The notes: generated by a model from the sequence alone, not told the origin. DNA of 64,000 nt from Rhodomicrobium lacus (GCF_003992725.1 NZ_RZNF01000012.1:124001-188000); one strand, 5' to 3'; counted from the first letter of the stretch, positions 17,648 to 26,311 are shown. Program-made: numbers and translations.

Positions 17648-17961
17648 GATTCAGCGGGTCACGCCGTAGAAACCGGTTCCCTCAACAGAGCGTGTTCGCG
17701 GCGGTCAGCATCGAGGAACTGGTCCCGAGGACCACTTTCTGAGGGAGATCGCGGGGGGTTACAAAGGCGGTCCGGCGCTGTACCGGCTCTTCCCGCTCAT
17801 CGCCTCCTGCACCGCGAGCGCCAGGGCCGAACGCTCGATCACACGTCGAGGCGCGCGAAAAGAACCGACAGCCGCCGCGGCATGCGAGAAACCCTCTCCC
17901 ATGCGGCGTGATGAGAGCCTGCTCCTCAAAAAAACGCCGGAACCCTCCTGACACCACACTT
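17648..17961. other. Gene-poor stretch between the metY terminator and the DUF2842 terminator
   Basis: No convincing gene. A minus-strand frame (17759-17965) contains a passage reading RRVIERSALALAVQEAMSGKS that looks protein-like, but it lacks a good start, is short, and matches no family I recognise. It may be a decayed gene end. Confidence 0.4.
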
Positions 17962-17994
17962 CCAAATAAAAACCCCGCCAAAAAGCCGGGGTTT
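17962..17994 (-). terminator. Intrinsic terminator of the DUF2842 gene
   Basis: Arms AAACCCCG (17970-17977) and CGGGGTTT (17987-17994). On the minus strand the stem is followed by TTTATTTGG, placing it about 40 bp after the DUF2842 stop codon. Confidence 0.75.
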
Positions 17995-18032
17995 GTCTGC
18001 CGTCCGGGGCGCCCTCGTGGCCCTTTTGCTTC

Positions 18033-18248
18033 TCAGACCTCGCCCGGGCGAGGCTTCAGCATCCACCTGATAAGGACGCCCGCCCACAACATCCAGATCA
18101 CCGTGATCACGAGATAGAACAACAGGTGTCGCCAAAGCTCCGTGCCCGGCAGGCGCGCGAGCGCGATGGAGATGGTGAACAGGAAATACAGCACCGATCC
18201 GAACACGAAAACAAAGACGCCGATCAGTTTTCTCAATCGCGGGGTCAT
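18033..18248 (-). CDS. DUF2842 small membrane protein
   Basis: A 71-residue protein starting at MTPRLRKLIG (ATG at 18248), the usual start of the DUF2842 family of alphaproteobacteria; a longer in-frame start at 18416 would add a low-complexity tail not expected for the family. Two transmembrane helices (about residues 8-30 and 39-61) are separated by the conserved ARLPGTELW turn, and the protein ends RWMLKPRPGE. The function of the family is unknown. It is monocistronic, with a terminator behind it. Confidence 0.8.
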   Translation of the reverse strand: MTPRLRKLIGVFVFVFGSVLYFLFTISIALARLPGTELWRHLLFYLVITVIWMLWAGVLIRWMLKPRPGEV

Positions 18249-18463
18249 GCCACTCCGTCCTGTCCCATTTCGCATGTGCAAAAGCCATCCGCGTTGATAG
18301 TCGAGGCTTGTAGGCTTCGCAAATTTTCTTTTTAGCTCAAGGCCAAGCTGGGAGCGCGCTCTTGTCCCGGGGGAAGGAGAAGCGCACCCGGCGGCTGGGC
18401 CGGCGTCCGTCCGCATTCAGGCGACGGCCCCCGTTTCCTTCACTTCAACTCCGGTGTGGTCCT

Positions 18464-19123
18464 ATGCAAAAGTTGCTTTTTGTACCAGTTGGTATTGCTG
18501 CCTTAGCCATGCTCGCGAGCGTGAGCTATTCCGCCGATCCGTCCAAGCCGAAGCAGGAAGAAGTGGGCGCGGCGCAGAACGGCAGCGCTTCGCACGCTCA
18601 ACCCGCTGCAAATGCCGAGGCCAATAAGCCCGCTCCCGCGAAGACGGCGGATTCAAAGCCTGAGGGCACCGTAAAACCTGCTCCGAAGGTCGAGGCCGAA
18701 AAGCCCGCTCCCGCCTCGGCGAAAGCTGCAGAAGCGAAGCCGGCTGTTGCAAAGCCCGAAGACAAGAAACAGGTCGGGACGACTGCGGCGAAGCAGCCCG
18801 AAGTGAAGGCTGCGACAAAGGCCGAGGACAAGAAGCCGGGCACCGCCGCGAAGCCGGACGCGAAGCCCGTCGCTGAAGCCAAGGATGCGAAGCCCGCGCC
18901 CGCGAATACAGCAGCCGCGAAGACCGGCATCGCGAAGAAAGCCACGGTGAAGAAGGCGAAGAAGTCTGCCAAGCGTCACGGCAAGCGCTATGCGAAGCGC
19001 CTGCACCGCAAACATCGCCATGTCCATCGCTCGCACAAGCATCATCATCGCAAGCACCACCACCGCAAGGCGCATCGCGTGTCGGACGCCGCGCCACACG
19101 CTGCGACGGCAGGCTCTATCTAG
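18464..19123 (+). CDS. Secreted Lys/Ala/Pro-rich protein with His-rich C-terminus
   Basis: A 219-residue protein from the ATG at 18464. Residues 1-24 form a signal peptide (MQKLLFVPVGIAALAMLASV). About 130 residues of low-complexity sequence follow, built from Ala, Lys, Pro and Glu with recurring EAKPA, KPAPA and AKPE-like units. A strongly basic segment (KKATVKKAKKSAKRHGKR) leads to about 28 residues in which His alternates with Arg and Lys. No enzyme domain is present. The His cluster could bind metal ions or polyanions at the cell surface; the Lys/Pro spacer could cross the peptidoglycan. Both roles are inference. The repeats cause many open antisense frames here. Confidence 0.75.
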   Translation: MQKLLFVPVGIAALAMLASVSYSADPSKPKQEEVGAAQNGSASHAQPAANAEANKPAPAKTADSKPEGTVKPAPKVEAEKPAPASAKAAEAKPAVAKPEDKKQVGTTAAKQPEVKAATKAEDKKPGTAAKPDAKPVAEAKDAKPAPANTAAAKTGIAKKATVKKAKKSAKRHGKRYAKRLHRKHRHVHRSHKHHHRKHHHRKAHRVSDAAPHAATAGSI

Positions 19124-19164
19124 CGAAAAGGGGGGGCGCGTTTCCGCCCCAGGATGCAAATATC

Positions 19165-19199
19165 AAACGGCGACATCCCGCAAGGGAGCCGCCGTTTTT
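19165..19199 (+). terminator. Intrinsic terminator after the His-rich protein gene
   Basis: Arms AAACGGCG (19165-19172) and CGCCGTTT (19190-19197), with an inner CCC/GGG pairing, lead into a T-run. It lies about 40 bp after the stop codon. Confidence 0.85.
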
Positions 19200-19281
19200 A
19201 GCTGGGTCGCAGGAGCGACCTGGCTTGGTCTCTCGGTCGCAATCGCCGCCGCTTAGGAGAAGCGGCAATCCTCTCGCACGA

Positions 19282-20814
19282 TTAAGACCGCGCATGCGGA
19301 ACGAGCTTGTCGATCACCTTCGCAGAGCAGATCACGCCGGGGATCCCTGCGCCCGGATGCGTGCCCGCGCCCGTCAGGAAGAGGTTCTTGATGCCTTCCG
19401 CCTTGTTATGGAAGCGGAAATAGGCCGACTGCGTGAAGTGCGGCGCGATCGAGAAGCCCGCGCCCTCGTGGCTCAGATAGCCGTGCTTGAAATCGCGCGG
19501 CGTCATGAACATCTCGGCGCGGATCGTCTCCGACAAGCCCGGCAGGATCGTGCGTTCGAGGCCCGCAACGATGCGGTCGCGCAGCTTCGGCCCTTCCACA
19601 TCCCAGTCGATGTCGCCCTTGAGGTTGGGCACGGGACAAAGCGCGTAGAACGAATCGCAGCCCTCGGGCGCAAAAGTCGGGTCGGTCGCCGTCGGGCGGT
19701 GGACATAGAGCGAAAAGTCGTCCGCGAGCACCTTCTTGTTGAAGATGTCGTCGAGCAGCCCCTTGTAGCGCTTGCCGAGCCAGATCGTATGGCGCGCGAC
19801 GTCGGGATATTGATGCCCCGTGCCGAAATAAAGCACGAACAGCCCCATCGAGAGCCGGGCCGTCCTGCGCTTCAGGCGCGCGGAGAGGCCGATTTCACTG
19901 TCGGGGATCATGTCGCCGAAGAGATGCATCGGGTCGACGTCAGACACCACGATGTCGGCAGAAACAGTCTCGCCATTCTTGAGGCGCACGCCTTTCGCCG
20001 TCCCGTTCTCGATCACGATCGAAGACACCGTCTCGCCTAGGCGAATATCGACGCCCTCCTCTTCCATCAGCTTGCCGAGCGCGGCGACAATCGCGCCCGT
20101 GCCACCCTCCGCGTAGAACACGCCCCATTTGCGTTCGAGGTAATGGATCAGGCCGTAAATGCTCGTCGTCTGGAAGGGGCTGCCGCCGACGAGCAACGGC
20201 TGGATCGACAGCGCTTGCCGAAGCTTCGGGCTGTGGAAATATTTCGTCACGAAGTCCCACACAGTCCTATAGCTGCCGAGCTGAACGAGGCGCGGGATCT
20301 GGCCGACCATCGTGAAGGGGTTGTGGAACGGCTGATCGGCGAGGTTCGTGAAGCCGGCGTCGAACAGCTGTTTCGAGTGCTCCAGCATGCGCAGATAACC
20401 GTCGCCGTCGCGCGGGTCGAGGCGATTCATCGCGGCGAGCGTTTCTTCGAGCGTACCGCCGTAATCGAAGGTCGAGCCGTCCTCGTCGAAGAAGAAGCGA
20501 TACCAGGGCGTGAGCGGCTTGAGCGTGATGTAGTCTTCGCTCTTCTTGCCGAACAGGTCGAACAGTTCCTCGATGAGGAACGGCGCGGTAATCACCGTCG
20601 GCCCGGCGTCGTGCCTGAAGCCGTCCTTCTCGAAAACCTGGCCGCGCCCGCCAAGCATGCGGCCACGGTCGATCAACGTCACGCGGTAGCCCTTGGCCGC
20701 GAGCCGGAGCGCCGCCGCGATACCGCCGAATCCTGCGCCGACGACGAGTGCGGTTTCGGCACCTTCGGCGCGCGAGCGCGAAGGCGCTTCAGTGTTCGCG
20801 ACGATCTGATCCAT
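19282..20814 (-). CDS. crtI: Phytoene desaturase
   Basis: A 510-residue FAD enzyme. An N-terminal dinucleotide motif (VVGAGFGGIAAALRLAAKG, about residues 24-42) and LIDRGRMLGGRG precede DGFRHDAGPTVI; the C-terminal signature NLFLTGAGTHPGAGIPGV is diagnostic of CrtI-type desaturases. It adds conjugated double bonds to phytoene, giving neurosporene or lycopene according to the number of steps. With crtY in the same cluster lycopene is the likely product. The gene is preceded 19 bp upstream by the DUF1330 gene on the same strand, so the two are probably cotranscribed from the intergenic region carrying a PpsR-like palindrome. Confidence 0.95.
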   Translation of the reverse strand: MDQIVANTEAPSRSRAEGAETALVVGAGFGGIAAALRLAAKGYRVTLIDRGRMLGGRGQVFEKDGFRHDAGPTVITAPFLIEELFDLFGKKSEDYITLKPLTPWYRFFFDEDGSTFDYGGTLEETLAAMNRLDPRDGDGYLRMLEHSKQLFDAGFTNLADQPFHNPFTMVGQIPRLVQLGSYRTVWDFVTKYFHSPKLRQALSIQPLLVGGSPFQTTSIYGLIHYLERKWGVFYAEGGTGAIVAALGKLMEEEGVDIRLGETVSSIVIENGTAKGVRLKNGETVSADIVVSDVDPMHLFGDMIPDSEIGLSARLKRRTARLSMGLFVLYFGTGHQYPDVARHTIWLGKRYKGLLDDIFNKKVLADDFSLYVHRPTATDPTFAPEGCDSFYALCPVPNLKGDIDWDVEGPKLRDRIVAGLERTILPGLSETIRAEMFMTPRDFKHGYLSHEGAGFSIAPHFTQSAYFRFHNKAEGIKNLFLTGAGTHPGAGIPGVICSAKVIDKLVPHARS

Positions 20815-20833
20815 GGCTCTTCCTTATCTGGTC

Positions 20834-21127
20834 TTACGGTTCGGCGCCTTCGACGATGACGATCTCACCCTCGGAAAAACCGACGCGATGCGCGCGGGCG
20901 GCTTGATATTCCGCCGAGTTGTAGCAGTCCACCGCCGCTTCGAAGGACGGAAATTCGATGACGACATTACGAGCGCGGGCGGTGCCTTCCGCTGCGGTAA
21001 AGCGTCCTCCCCTGGCGAGAAAGCGCGCACCGTGTGCTTTGAACGCGTCTGCCGCGCCGGCAACATAAGCTTTGTATGCCTCGGCGTCTTTCACATCGAC
21101 GCGGGCGATCCAGTACGCTTTCGGCAT
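20834..21127 (-). CDS. DUF1330 domain protein
   Basis: A 97-residue protein starting MPKAYWIARVDVKDAEAY, the typical start of the DUF1330 family; the ATG at 21127 has GGAGAGG about 9 bases upstream and is preferred to a TTG at 21136. It is a small ferredoxin-like dimeric alpha/beta barrel fold with the conserved RGG and VVIEFPSFEAA segments. Family function is unknown. It is the first gene of the minus-strand unit ending in crtI. A role in carotenoid metabolism is possible from position only. Confidence 0.85.
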   Translation of the reverse strand: MPKAYWIARVDVKDAEAYKAYVAGAADAFKAHGARFLARGGRFTAAEGTARARNVVIEFPSFEAAVDCYNSAEYQAARAHRVGFSEGEIVIVEGAEP

Positions 21128-21171
21128 GGGTGTCAACCTCTCCGAACACCTTGGCCCCGAATGCCGCAGTG

Positions 21172-21189
21172 TGTAAAGTTCAGTTTACA
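21172..21189. promoter_or_regulatory. PpsR/CrtJ-type palindrome TGT-N12-ACA
   Basis: The sequence TGTAAAGTTCAGTTTACA is an 18-bp dyad with perfect TGTAAA/TTTACA half-sites. It fits the TGT-N12-ACA consensus bound by PpsR/CrtJ, the aerobic and light-dependent repressor of photosynthesis and carotenoid genes in purple bacteria. It lies in the divergent region, 45 bp from the DUF1330 start and 124 bp from the crtE start, so one bound dimer could control both directions. Confidence 0.55.
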
Positions 21190-21312
21190 AGCTATGGCGC
21201 ATGGGCCATACCGTTTTGATGGCCAAGCTGTTTTTACGCGGTCTTTCAACCGACTTCGGAGAGATAGAGGCCACTTCAAGCCATCGTCAAGTTACCAGTG
21301 CGGGAATCTTAC

Positions 21313-22239
21313 ATGGGCGGCCAGCTAGACGTTTACATGATGCTGCGGGCGAAAATCGAGTCGCGGCTTGCGGAACTGGTAGAGTTGGACGGGCCACTCG
21401 ATCCGTTGCAGGGGTCGCTGCGGCACAGCCTCCTCGCCCCCGCCAAACGTGTCCGCGCCGTGCTGACCCTCGTTGCCGCCCGCGAACTCGGCGGGCGTGA
21501 AACCGACGCTCTCGACCTCGCATGCGCGGTCGAGATGATCCACACCTCTTCGCTGATCCTCGACGATCTGCCCTGCATGGACAACGCCGCCACGCGGCGC
21601 GGCATCCCGTCCAATCACCGCGTTTTCGGTGAGGCGACCGCGATCCTCGCCTCCATCGGCCTGATGAACCGCGCCTATGGGGTCGCGGCGGCGGCGGCAA
21701 AGCTTTCGGCCGACCAGCGCGCCGAAGCCGTCGGCGTGCTCGAATGGTCCGTCGGCCTCGAAGGGCTCGTGCGCGGCCAGCATGACGACCTCGCAGACTA
21801 CCGCGCCACCATGAACGAGGCGCAGCTCGAAACCATGTATGCGCAGAAAACCGGCGCGCTTTTCGCCGCCGCGGCCGAATGCGGCGCGATAGTTGCGAAT
21901 AATCAAGCCGCGCGCCCCGCAATGCGCAAATTCGGTCTTGATCTCGGCGTAGGATTTCAAATCTTAGACGATGTGCTTGACGCGCATGCGACAAGCGACC
22001 GCGCGGGCAAGGATACGTCCAAAGATTCAGGACGGACGACATTCCCCAGCCTCCTCGGCGTGACCGAAGCCGCGGAAATCGGCCGCGCGAAGATCGAAGG
22101 CGGCGTGGGTGCGGCGGTTGCCGCTGCTCAGGCAGCAGGGAGCGACGGGCGTCTGTTCACGGCGTTCGCCTCGCGTCTTGCGGAAGCATTTTCGGAGCTG
22201 ATGCCGGAGTTTCAAGGGAAGCTCGTCGTCAGCGCATAG
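21313..22239 (+). CDS. crtE: Geranylgeranyl diphosphate synthase
   Basis: A 308-residue polyprenyl synthetase. The ATG at 21313 is chosen; an in-frame GTG at 21298 would add five residues. The first aspartate-rich motif reads DDLPCMD (about residues 85-91) with the GLVRGQHDDL segment and the second DDVLD near residue 217. In this context it should elongate FPP with IPP to GGPP, the carotenoid precursor. A separate FPP synthase gene (ispA) lies 6 kb downstream, which supports assigning this copy to carotenoid synthesis. crtZ follows 23 bp later on the same strand. Confidence 0.9.
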   Translation: MGGQLDVYMMLRAKIESRLAELVELDGPLDPLQGSLRHSLLAPAKRVRAVLTLVAARELGGRETDALDLACAVEMIHTSSLILDDLPCMDNAATRRGIPSNHRVFGEATAILASIGLMNRAYGVAAAAAKLSADQRAEAVGVLEWSVGLEGLVRGQHDDLADYRATMNEAQLETMYAQKTGALFAAAAECGAIVANNQAARPAMRKFGLDLGVGFQILDDVLDAHATSDRAGKDTSKDSGRTTFPSLLGVTEAAEIGRAKIEGGVGAAVAAAQAAGSDGRLFTAFASRLAEAFSELMPEFQGKLVVSA

Positions 22240-22262
22240 GGATCGAACAACGGCGAGGATCG

Positions 22263-22805
22263 ATGAGCGACTGGCTATTTTACATCGCATTGTTCTTCGC
22301 CGTTTTCTTCTTCATGGAAGGCACCGCATGGTTCCTCCACAAATACGTTATGCACGGTTTCCTATGGGTCCTGCACAAAAGCCACCACGAGCCGCGCACC
22401 GGCGCGTGGGAGCTGAATGACGCGTTCGGCATCTTCTTCGCGGGTATCGCCATCGCGCTCATCGCCTGGGGCGTACAGTTTGGCGGGCCGACATGGGCCT
22501 GGGTCGTCGGCGCGGGCGTCACAGCCTACGGCTTCGTCTATTTCCTCGCGCATGACGTGCTGGTGCATCACCGCCTCGGCGTGAACATCCATCCGAAGAG
22601 CGGCTATCTTCGCCGCCTCTATCAGGCGCACCGCCTGCACCATGCGGTCGACGGCAGGGACGGCTGCGTATCGTTCGGCTTCGTATTCGCGCCATCGCCG
22701 GAGCGCCTCAAGAGGAAGCTTCAGGAACTCGCTCCGCTGCGGGCGGCCCAGCGCAGCAAGCTCGATGCGAAGCGCTTCACATCGGGCGGCGAAACGCTGC
22801 ATTAG
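22263..22805 (+). CDS. crtZ: Beta-carotene hydroxylase
   Basis: A 180-residue membrane di-iron hydroxylase. The His motifs of the CrtZ family are all visible: HKYVMH (about residues 26-31), HKSHH (38-42), HDVLVHHR (about 97-104) and HRLHH (about 123-127). Three or four hydrophobic segments surround them. It hydroxylates the beta-ionone rings of beta-carotene at C3/C3', giving zeaxanthin. It starts 23 bp after crtE and is probably cotranscribed with it. Confidence 0.93.
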   Translation: MSDWLFYIALFFAVFFFMEGTAWFLHKYVMHGFLWVLHKSHHEPRTGAWELNDAFGIFFAGIAIALIAWGVQFGGPTWAWVVGAGVTAYGFVYFLAHDVLVHHRLGVNIHPKSGYLRRLYQAHRLHHAVDGRDGCVSFGFVFAPSPERLKRKLQELAPLRAAQRSKLDAKRFTSGGETLH

Positions 22806-22917
22806 GGCGCGTCCGGAAAAGTGTGAAGCGGTCTTCCGATAAGGCAACGGAGCGCGGCTCCAATTCGACGCATCCTTTCTCACATAGCCCGCTTGAACCG
22901 CGCCACAGGGCATCGCG

Positions 22918-23565
22918 TCAGAGCGCTGTCAAAGGAACCGCCGAGTCGCCTTTCAGGGGCTTCATCATCGCCCCGATCAGCGAGTGTTCCGCAGATTGCG
23001 CGTAGACGCCTGCGTAAATTCCGCGAAGCCAATCAGCCACCCTGTCGGTCGATACGGTGTCCCGCTCTTCGAGCCCGTCGACCAGAAGCCACATCGGCGG
23101 TACTTCGCCGGGCTGGCCGAACGGCAGCACATAGGTGAGCCCCTCGACCTTCCGGCAGCCGAACCGCCGATAAAAACGCAAGCGCCGCCTCGCCTCGTCG
23201 GTTTCCGGTGCATCGGCGCGAGGCGCGTCGACTTCGAGAAGCCCGGGAGCGCCAGGCGCCGCTTCGGCGGCAAGAGCGCGCGCCGCGTCATAGATTCGCC
23301 CGCCGACGCCGCCCGACCGGGCGTTCGAATCGACCGCCAGATACTCAAGAAGCCAGAAAGATGCATCCGGCGCGAAATAGCTGACGGCGAACGCCACCAC
23401 TCGCCCGTCATCGAGGGCGACAAGCAGCCGGCGGCTTGTATCGCCAAGCATCGCCCGCACCATCCATTCCGGCTTCTGCTCGGCGCGCGCGATGGAGACG
23501 CGATAGATCGCGATGAGCTGTTCGAGGCGATCTTCATCGCCACGGCCGAGGACGGCAAATTCCAT
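22918..23565 (-). CDS. GNAT family N-acetyltransferase
   Basis: A 215-residue protein with a GNAT core: VAFAVSYFAPD, then the beta-4/alpha-3 region FWLLEYLAVDSNARSGGVGGRIYDAA, which contains the acetyl-CoA loop (about residues 71-95), and a late RFYRRFGCRKVEGL. The C-terminal 60 residues are extra to the core. The substrate is unknown. It sits inside the carotenoid cluster between crtZ and crtB, on the crtB strand, but 222 bp from crtB, so cotranscription is uncertain. Confidence 0.8.
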   Translation of the reverse strand: MEFAVLGRGDEDRLEQLIAIYRVSIARAEQKPEWMVRAMLGDTSRRLLVALDDGRVVAFAVSYFAPDASFWLLEYLAVDSNARSGGVGGRIYDAARALAAEAAPGAPGLLEVDAPRADAPETDEARRRLRFYRRFGCRKVEGLTYVLPFGQPGEVPPMWLLVDGLEERDTVSTDRVADWLRGIYAGVYAQSAEHSLIGAMMKPLKGDSAVPLTAL

Positions 23566-23787
23566 AATCCCAACCTTGTTGCGGAAATCTCGCGCCGAAG
23601 AATCGATCGCCCGTCAAAACCGGGTCGCATCCGGGACAGCTTCTGATCGAATCAAAAGCGAGCTTTTCTTTATTTTGTCGTGCGTCTTGTCGGAAAGCGC
23701 AATCCGACCGGGTCGAGCAACCCGATCGGTTGAACTTCAGGAAGAGCCCATTATCGCGATACAAATCAGATCGGAAAGGGTTCGGTT

Positions 23788-24762
23788 CTAGCGCAGGAAT
23801 GCGAACGGCCTGTTCCGCTGCGTAGGCTTGCCGAGTTCGGGCACAGTGAAAAGACCATCGCGCGGCGGCGCGTAGCCGATCCTGAGCGTCGTATGAGCGC
23901 GAACCGCCGCCGTCGCTCCCGAGAGGGCCGCCGCAAGCTTGCGCATCGGCCCAACGATGGCGCGACCATCCCAGGCACTCTCGCCCCTGTTAGCGACGAG
24001 CCTGCCAATGTCTCTATAGACGCGACGCGCCGCGCCGATACCGACTGCCGCGCCAAGCGGAAGCCGCTGCATGCCGAACAACGCGGAGCGATAATATTCG
24101 TCGGCTTCGCACAGAAGGCGCTTCGTCACTTCGTAGACCTGGCCACGATATTGCGGATCGGCGACCTTGTCTTCCGGCACACCGGCCTCGCGCAGCCACT
24201 GACGCGGCAGGTAAAGACGGCCGCCCTTGGCATCTTCCACGACATCGCGGCAGATATTGGTGAGCTGGAACGCGATGCCCAGATCCGAGGCGCGGTTCAG
24301 GGTAGGCCTTTCGCGCACGCCCATGATCATCGCCATCATCACGCCGACGACGCCCGCGACATGGTAGCAATAGTCCAACGTATCTTCGAGGGTTTCGTAA
24401 ACACGCTCGTTCACGTCCATCTCGAAGCCGCGAAGAAGTTCCATCGGATGGCGCTCGGGGATGTGGTGCTTGTGCGCCACTCGCCCCAGCGCCACGAAAA
24501 CGGGTTCGGATGCCGTTCCGGCAAGCGCCGCGCTCGTGTCGCGGCGCAATCCTTCGAGCCGCTCCTGCGGCGATTTTTCGCTCCCCGTTTCCCGGTTGAA
24601 TCCGAGAATCTGGTCGTCGATCACGTCGTCGCAATGACGGCACCACGCATAAAGCATCATGGCGTCGTAGCGCGTGTCGCGCGGCAAAAGCTTTGCCGCC
24701 ATGGCGAAGCTTTTGGAACCTTTCTCGATAAGCTCGTGACTGAGTGCGATAATTGGGTCCAT
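23788..24762 (-). CDS. crtB: Phytoene synthase
   Basis: A 324-residue member of the squalene/phytoene synthase family. The first aspartate-rich motif reads CDDVID (about residues 43-48), the second NICRDVVEDAKGGRLYLP (about 167-184), and YCYHVAGVVGVMM lies between them, as in CrtB. It condenses two GGPP molecules to phytoene. The first codon lies 3 bp after the crtY stop, so the two are translated from one message with crtY first. Confidence 0.94.
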   Translation of the reverse strand: MDPIIALSHELIEKGSKSFAMAAKLLPRDTRYDAMMLYAWCRHCDDVIDDQILGFNRETGSEKSPQERLEGLRRDTSAALAGTASEPVFVALGRVAHKHHIPERHPMELLRGFEMDVNERVYETLEDTLDYCYHVAGVVGVMMAMIMGVRERPTLNRASDLGIAFQLTNICRDVVEDAKGGRLYLPRQWLREAGVPEDKVADPQYRGQVYEVTKRLLCEADEYYRSALFGMQRLPLGAAVGIGAARRVYRDIGRLVANRGESAWDGRAIVGPMRKLAAALSGATAAVRAHTTLRIGYAPPRDGLFTVPELGKPTQRNRPFAFLR

Positions 24763-24765
24763 GAA

Positions 24766-25956
24766 TCAGCTCGGCGATGAAACGGGCTGAGGGATGGGAT
24801 TGACGCGAGTTTCTCCCATGACCCTCAAGGCCTTATGAATTGGAACGGGTGGCCAGCCTATAAGAATGCGGGCCTGATCCGCAAGAGTAAGGCTAGAGCT
24901 GTAGAAGCGCTCGATCAGCGGCTCGTTGAGATCGTAGAAGCGCTGCAACACGCGGTAGCGGGTCTGCGGCTTGGCGGCCCAGAACAGCATCCGGTTCAGC
25001 AGACGGAAAAACCGCTGCTCGCTCCAGTGCTGATGAGCCCATCTGACGGTCAGGCGATGGAGCGATTCGCTCGTCAGATGATCCATTCTGGCGATTGCGT
25101 CGGCACAGCGCACCGCGAAAGGGAAGGAATAGCTTGTCGTGTGGTGAAAGAAGCCGCCGCGAAGGCCAAGCGCCGGCACGCCGTCGGCATTCTTTTCCAG
25201 GATATCGTCGACATTGCCGCCAAGCACGATCGGAAGGACGCCCCGCTCCTCGCGCTCGATCTCCGCAACCGCCCAGCCGCGCTCACGCGCATAATCGAGG
25301 CACAGGTCGCGATGCGTGTGCGCGTCGATCGCGGGGTTGTCGCTGTAATATGTGTCTTCGATCAGCATGGTGTCGTCCGTGAAAGGCAGGGTATACACGA
25401 AACGATATCCGTCACGCTGGCGAACCGTCGCATCCATGATGATGGGATAGGGTTGGCCGTGCGGCCGCTCAAAGCGGACGACAAGACCGAGGAATTTCTG
25501 ATAGCCGATGGTGAGGTTATCGACGCGACCCATCCCGCGCGCATCGATGACGCAGGGCGCGCGCAGCACCTCGCCGCCGGAGAGCACCACCTGATGTGGA
25601 GAAACGCTCAAGACGCGCGCCGAGAATCGGACGCTGTCCTTCAGAACCGGAAAAGCGGCGGCGTGCAGCGTTTCGGAGAATATGGAGTTGTAGCCGGATT
25701 TCAGCATGCGCGTGTGTTTGGGGAAGCGCACCTGCTGCTCGGACCAGGAATGTGCGACAAAGGGCGCAATCCACTCCCACGCGTCCTCTGATATATCTGA
25801 CGTGTGGAATGACCAGGTGTGATTGCCACCGAGTTTGTCGTCGGCTTCGAGAACGAGAACCGACAATTCCGGCCTGATTTGGCGCAGACGGTAGGCTGCA
25901 AGCGTGGCGGCAAGACCACCGCCAGCAAGGATGACGTCGAAATCGCGGTCGCTCAT
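24766..25956 (-). CDS. crtY: Lycopene beta-cyclase
   Basis: A 396-residue flavoprotein from the ATG at 25956 (MSDRDFDVILAGGGLAATLAAYRL); an in-frame TTG at 25974 would add six residues. The N-terminal dinucleotide motif, the GNHTWSFH segment near residue 43, a middle VIDARGM and a C-terminal helical region ending with LADQARILIGWPPVPI identify the CrtY family. It cyclises both ends of lycopene to give beta-carotene. crtB follows directly. The promoter region carries a palindrome like FNR/FixK sites. Confidence 0.93.
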   Translation of the reverse strand: MSDRDFDVILAGGGLAATLAAYRLRQIRPELSVLVLEADDKLGGNHTWSFHTSDISEDAWEWIAPFVAHSWSEQQVRFPKHTRMLKSGYNSIFSETLHAAAFPVLKDSVRFSARVLSVSPHQVVLSGGEVLRAPCVIDARGMGRVDNLTIGYQKFLGLVVRFERPHGQPYPIIMDATVRQRDGYRFVYTLPFTDDTMLIEDTYYSDNPAIDAHTHRDLCLDYARERGWAVAEIEREERGVLPIVLGGNVDDILEKNADGVPALGLRGGFFHHTTSYSFPFAVRCADAIARMDHLTSESLHRLTVRWAHQHWSEQRFFRLLNRMLFWAAKPQTRYRVLQRFYDLNEPLIERFYSSSLTLADQARILIGWPPVPIHKALRVMGETRVNPIPQPVSSPS

Positions 25957-26311
25957 ACGGTGACTCTGCCTCAAATTGACCTATGTCAACGGCGCTACGC
26001 GTATAAGGTTTCCCGGAAACCGCCTATAAATCCAGTTACGTCGTTTGACTTTTTCGTGTTTGGGGTTTCTCAAGCCCGAGCTTGCTGCCGCATTCGATCT
26101 CGTCCAGAATCGTTCCCTTTGTTCTGACGCCGCCGCAGGCAGCTCCCGTTTTACGCTTGCCTCGCATGATCCGAAGCGCTATCTGTGCGCGATGGCGGCA
26201 TCCGAGCCGCCTTTTTGCATGCCCGTGACGGCTACACGCCGTCTGTCGGCAGGGAAACCTGCAAAGGAAGGGCCTGCTCCACCATCATCATCATCATTCT
26301 GGAGCACAGAC
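25957..26311. other. Intergenic region between crtY and rpsD
   Basis: 355 bp of divergent upstream sequence. Apart from the FNR-like palindrome it holds no gene. A plus-strand frame open through here joins rpsD in phase but has no homology character. The rpsD ribosome binding site GGAG is at 26301. Confidence 0.6.
25976..25989. promoter_or_regulatory. FNR/FixK-like palindrome upstream of crtY
   Basis: TTGACCTATGTCAA fits the TTGA-N6-TCAA pattern of FNR, FnrL and FixK sites with perfect TTGAC/GTCAA arms. Its centre is only 27 bp from the crtY start codon, too close for class II activation of crtY, so repression of crtY or action on the plus strand is more likely. The match is short and could be chance. 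Confidence 0.35.

Noticed and set aside
17759-17965. Possible small minus-strand gene or gene remnant
   Set aside because: Short, no start signals, no family; overlaps the DUF2842 terminator.
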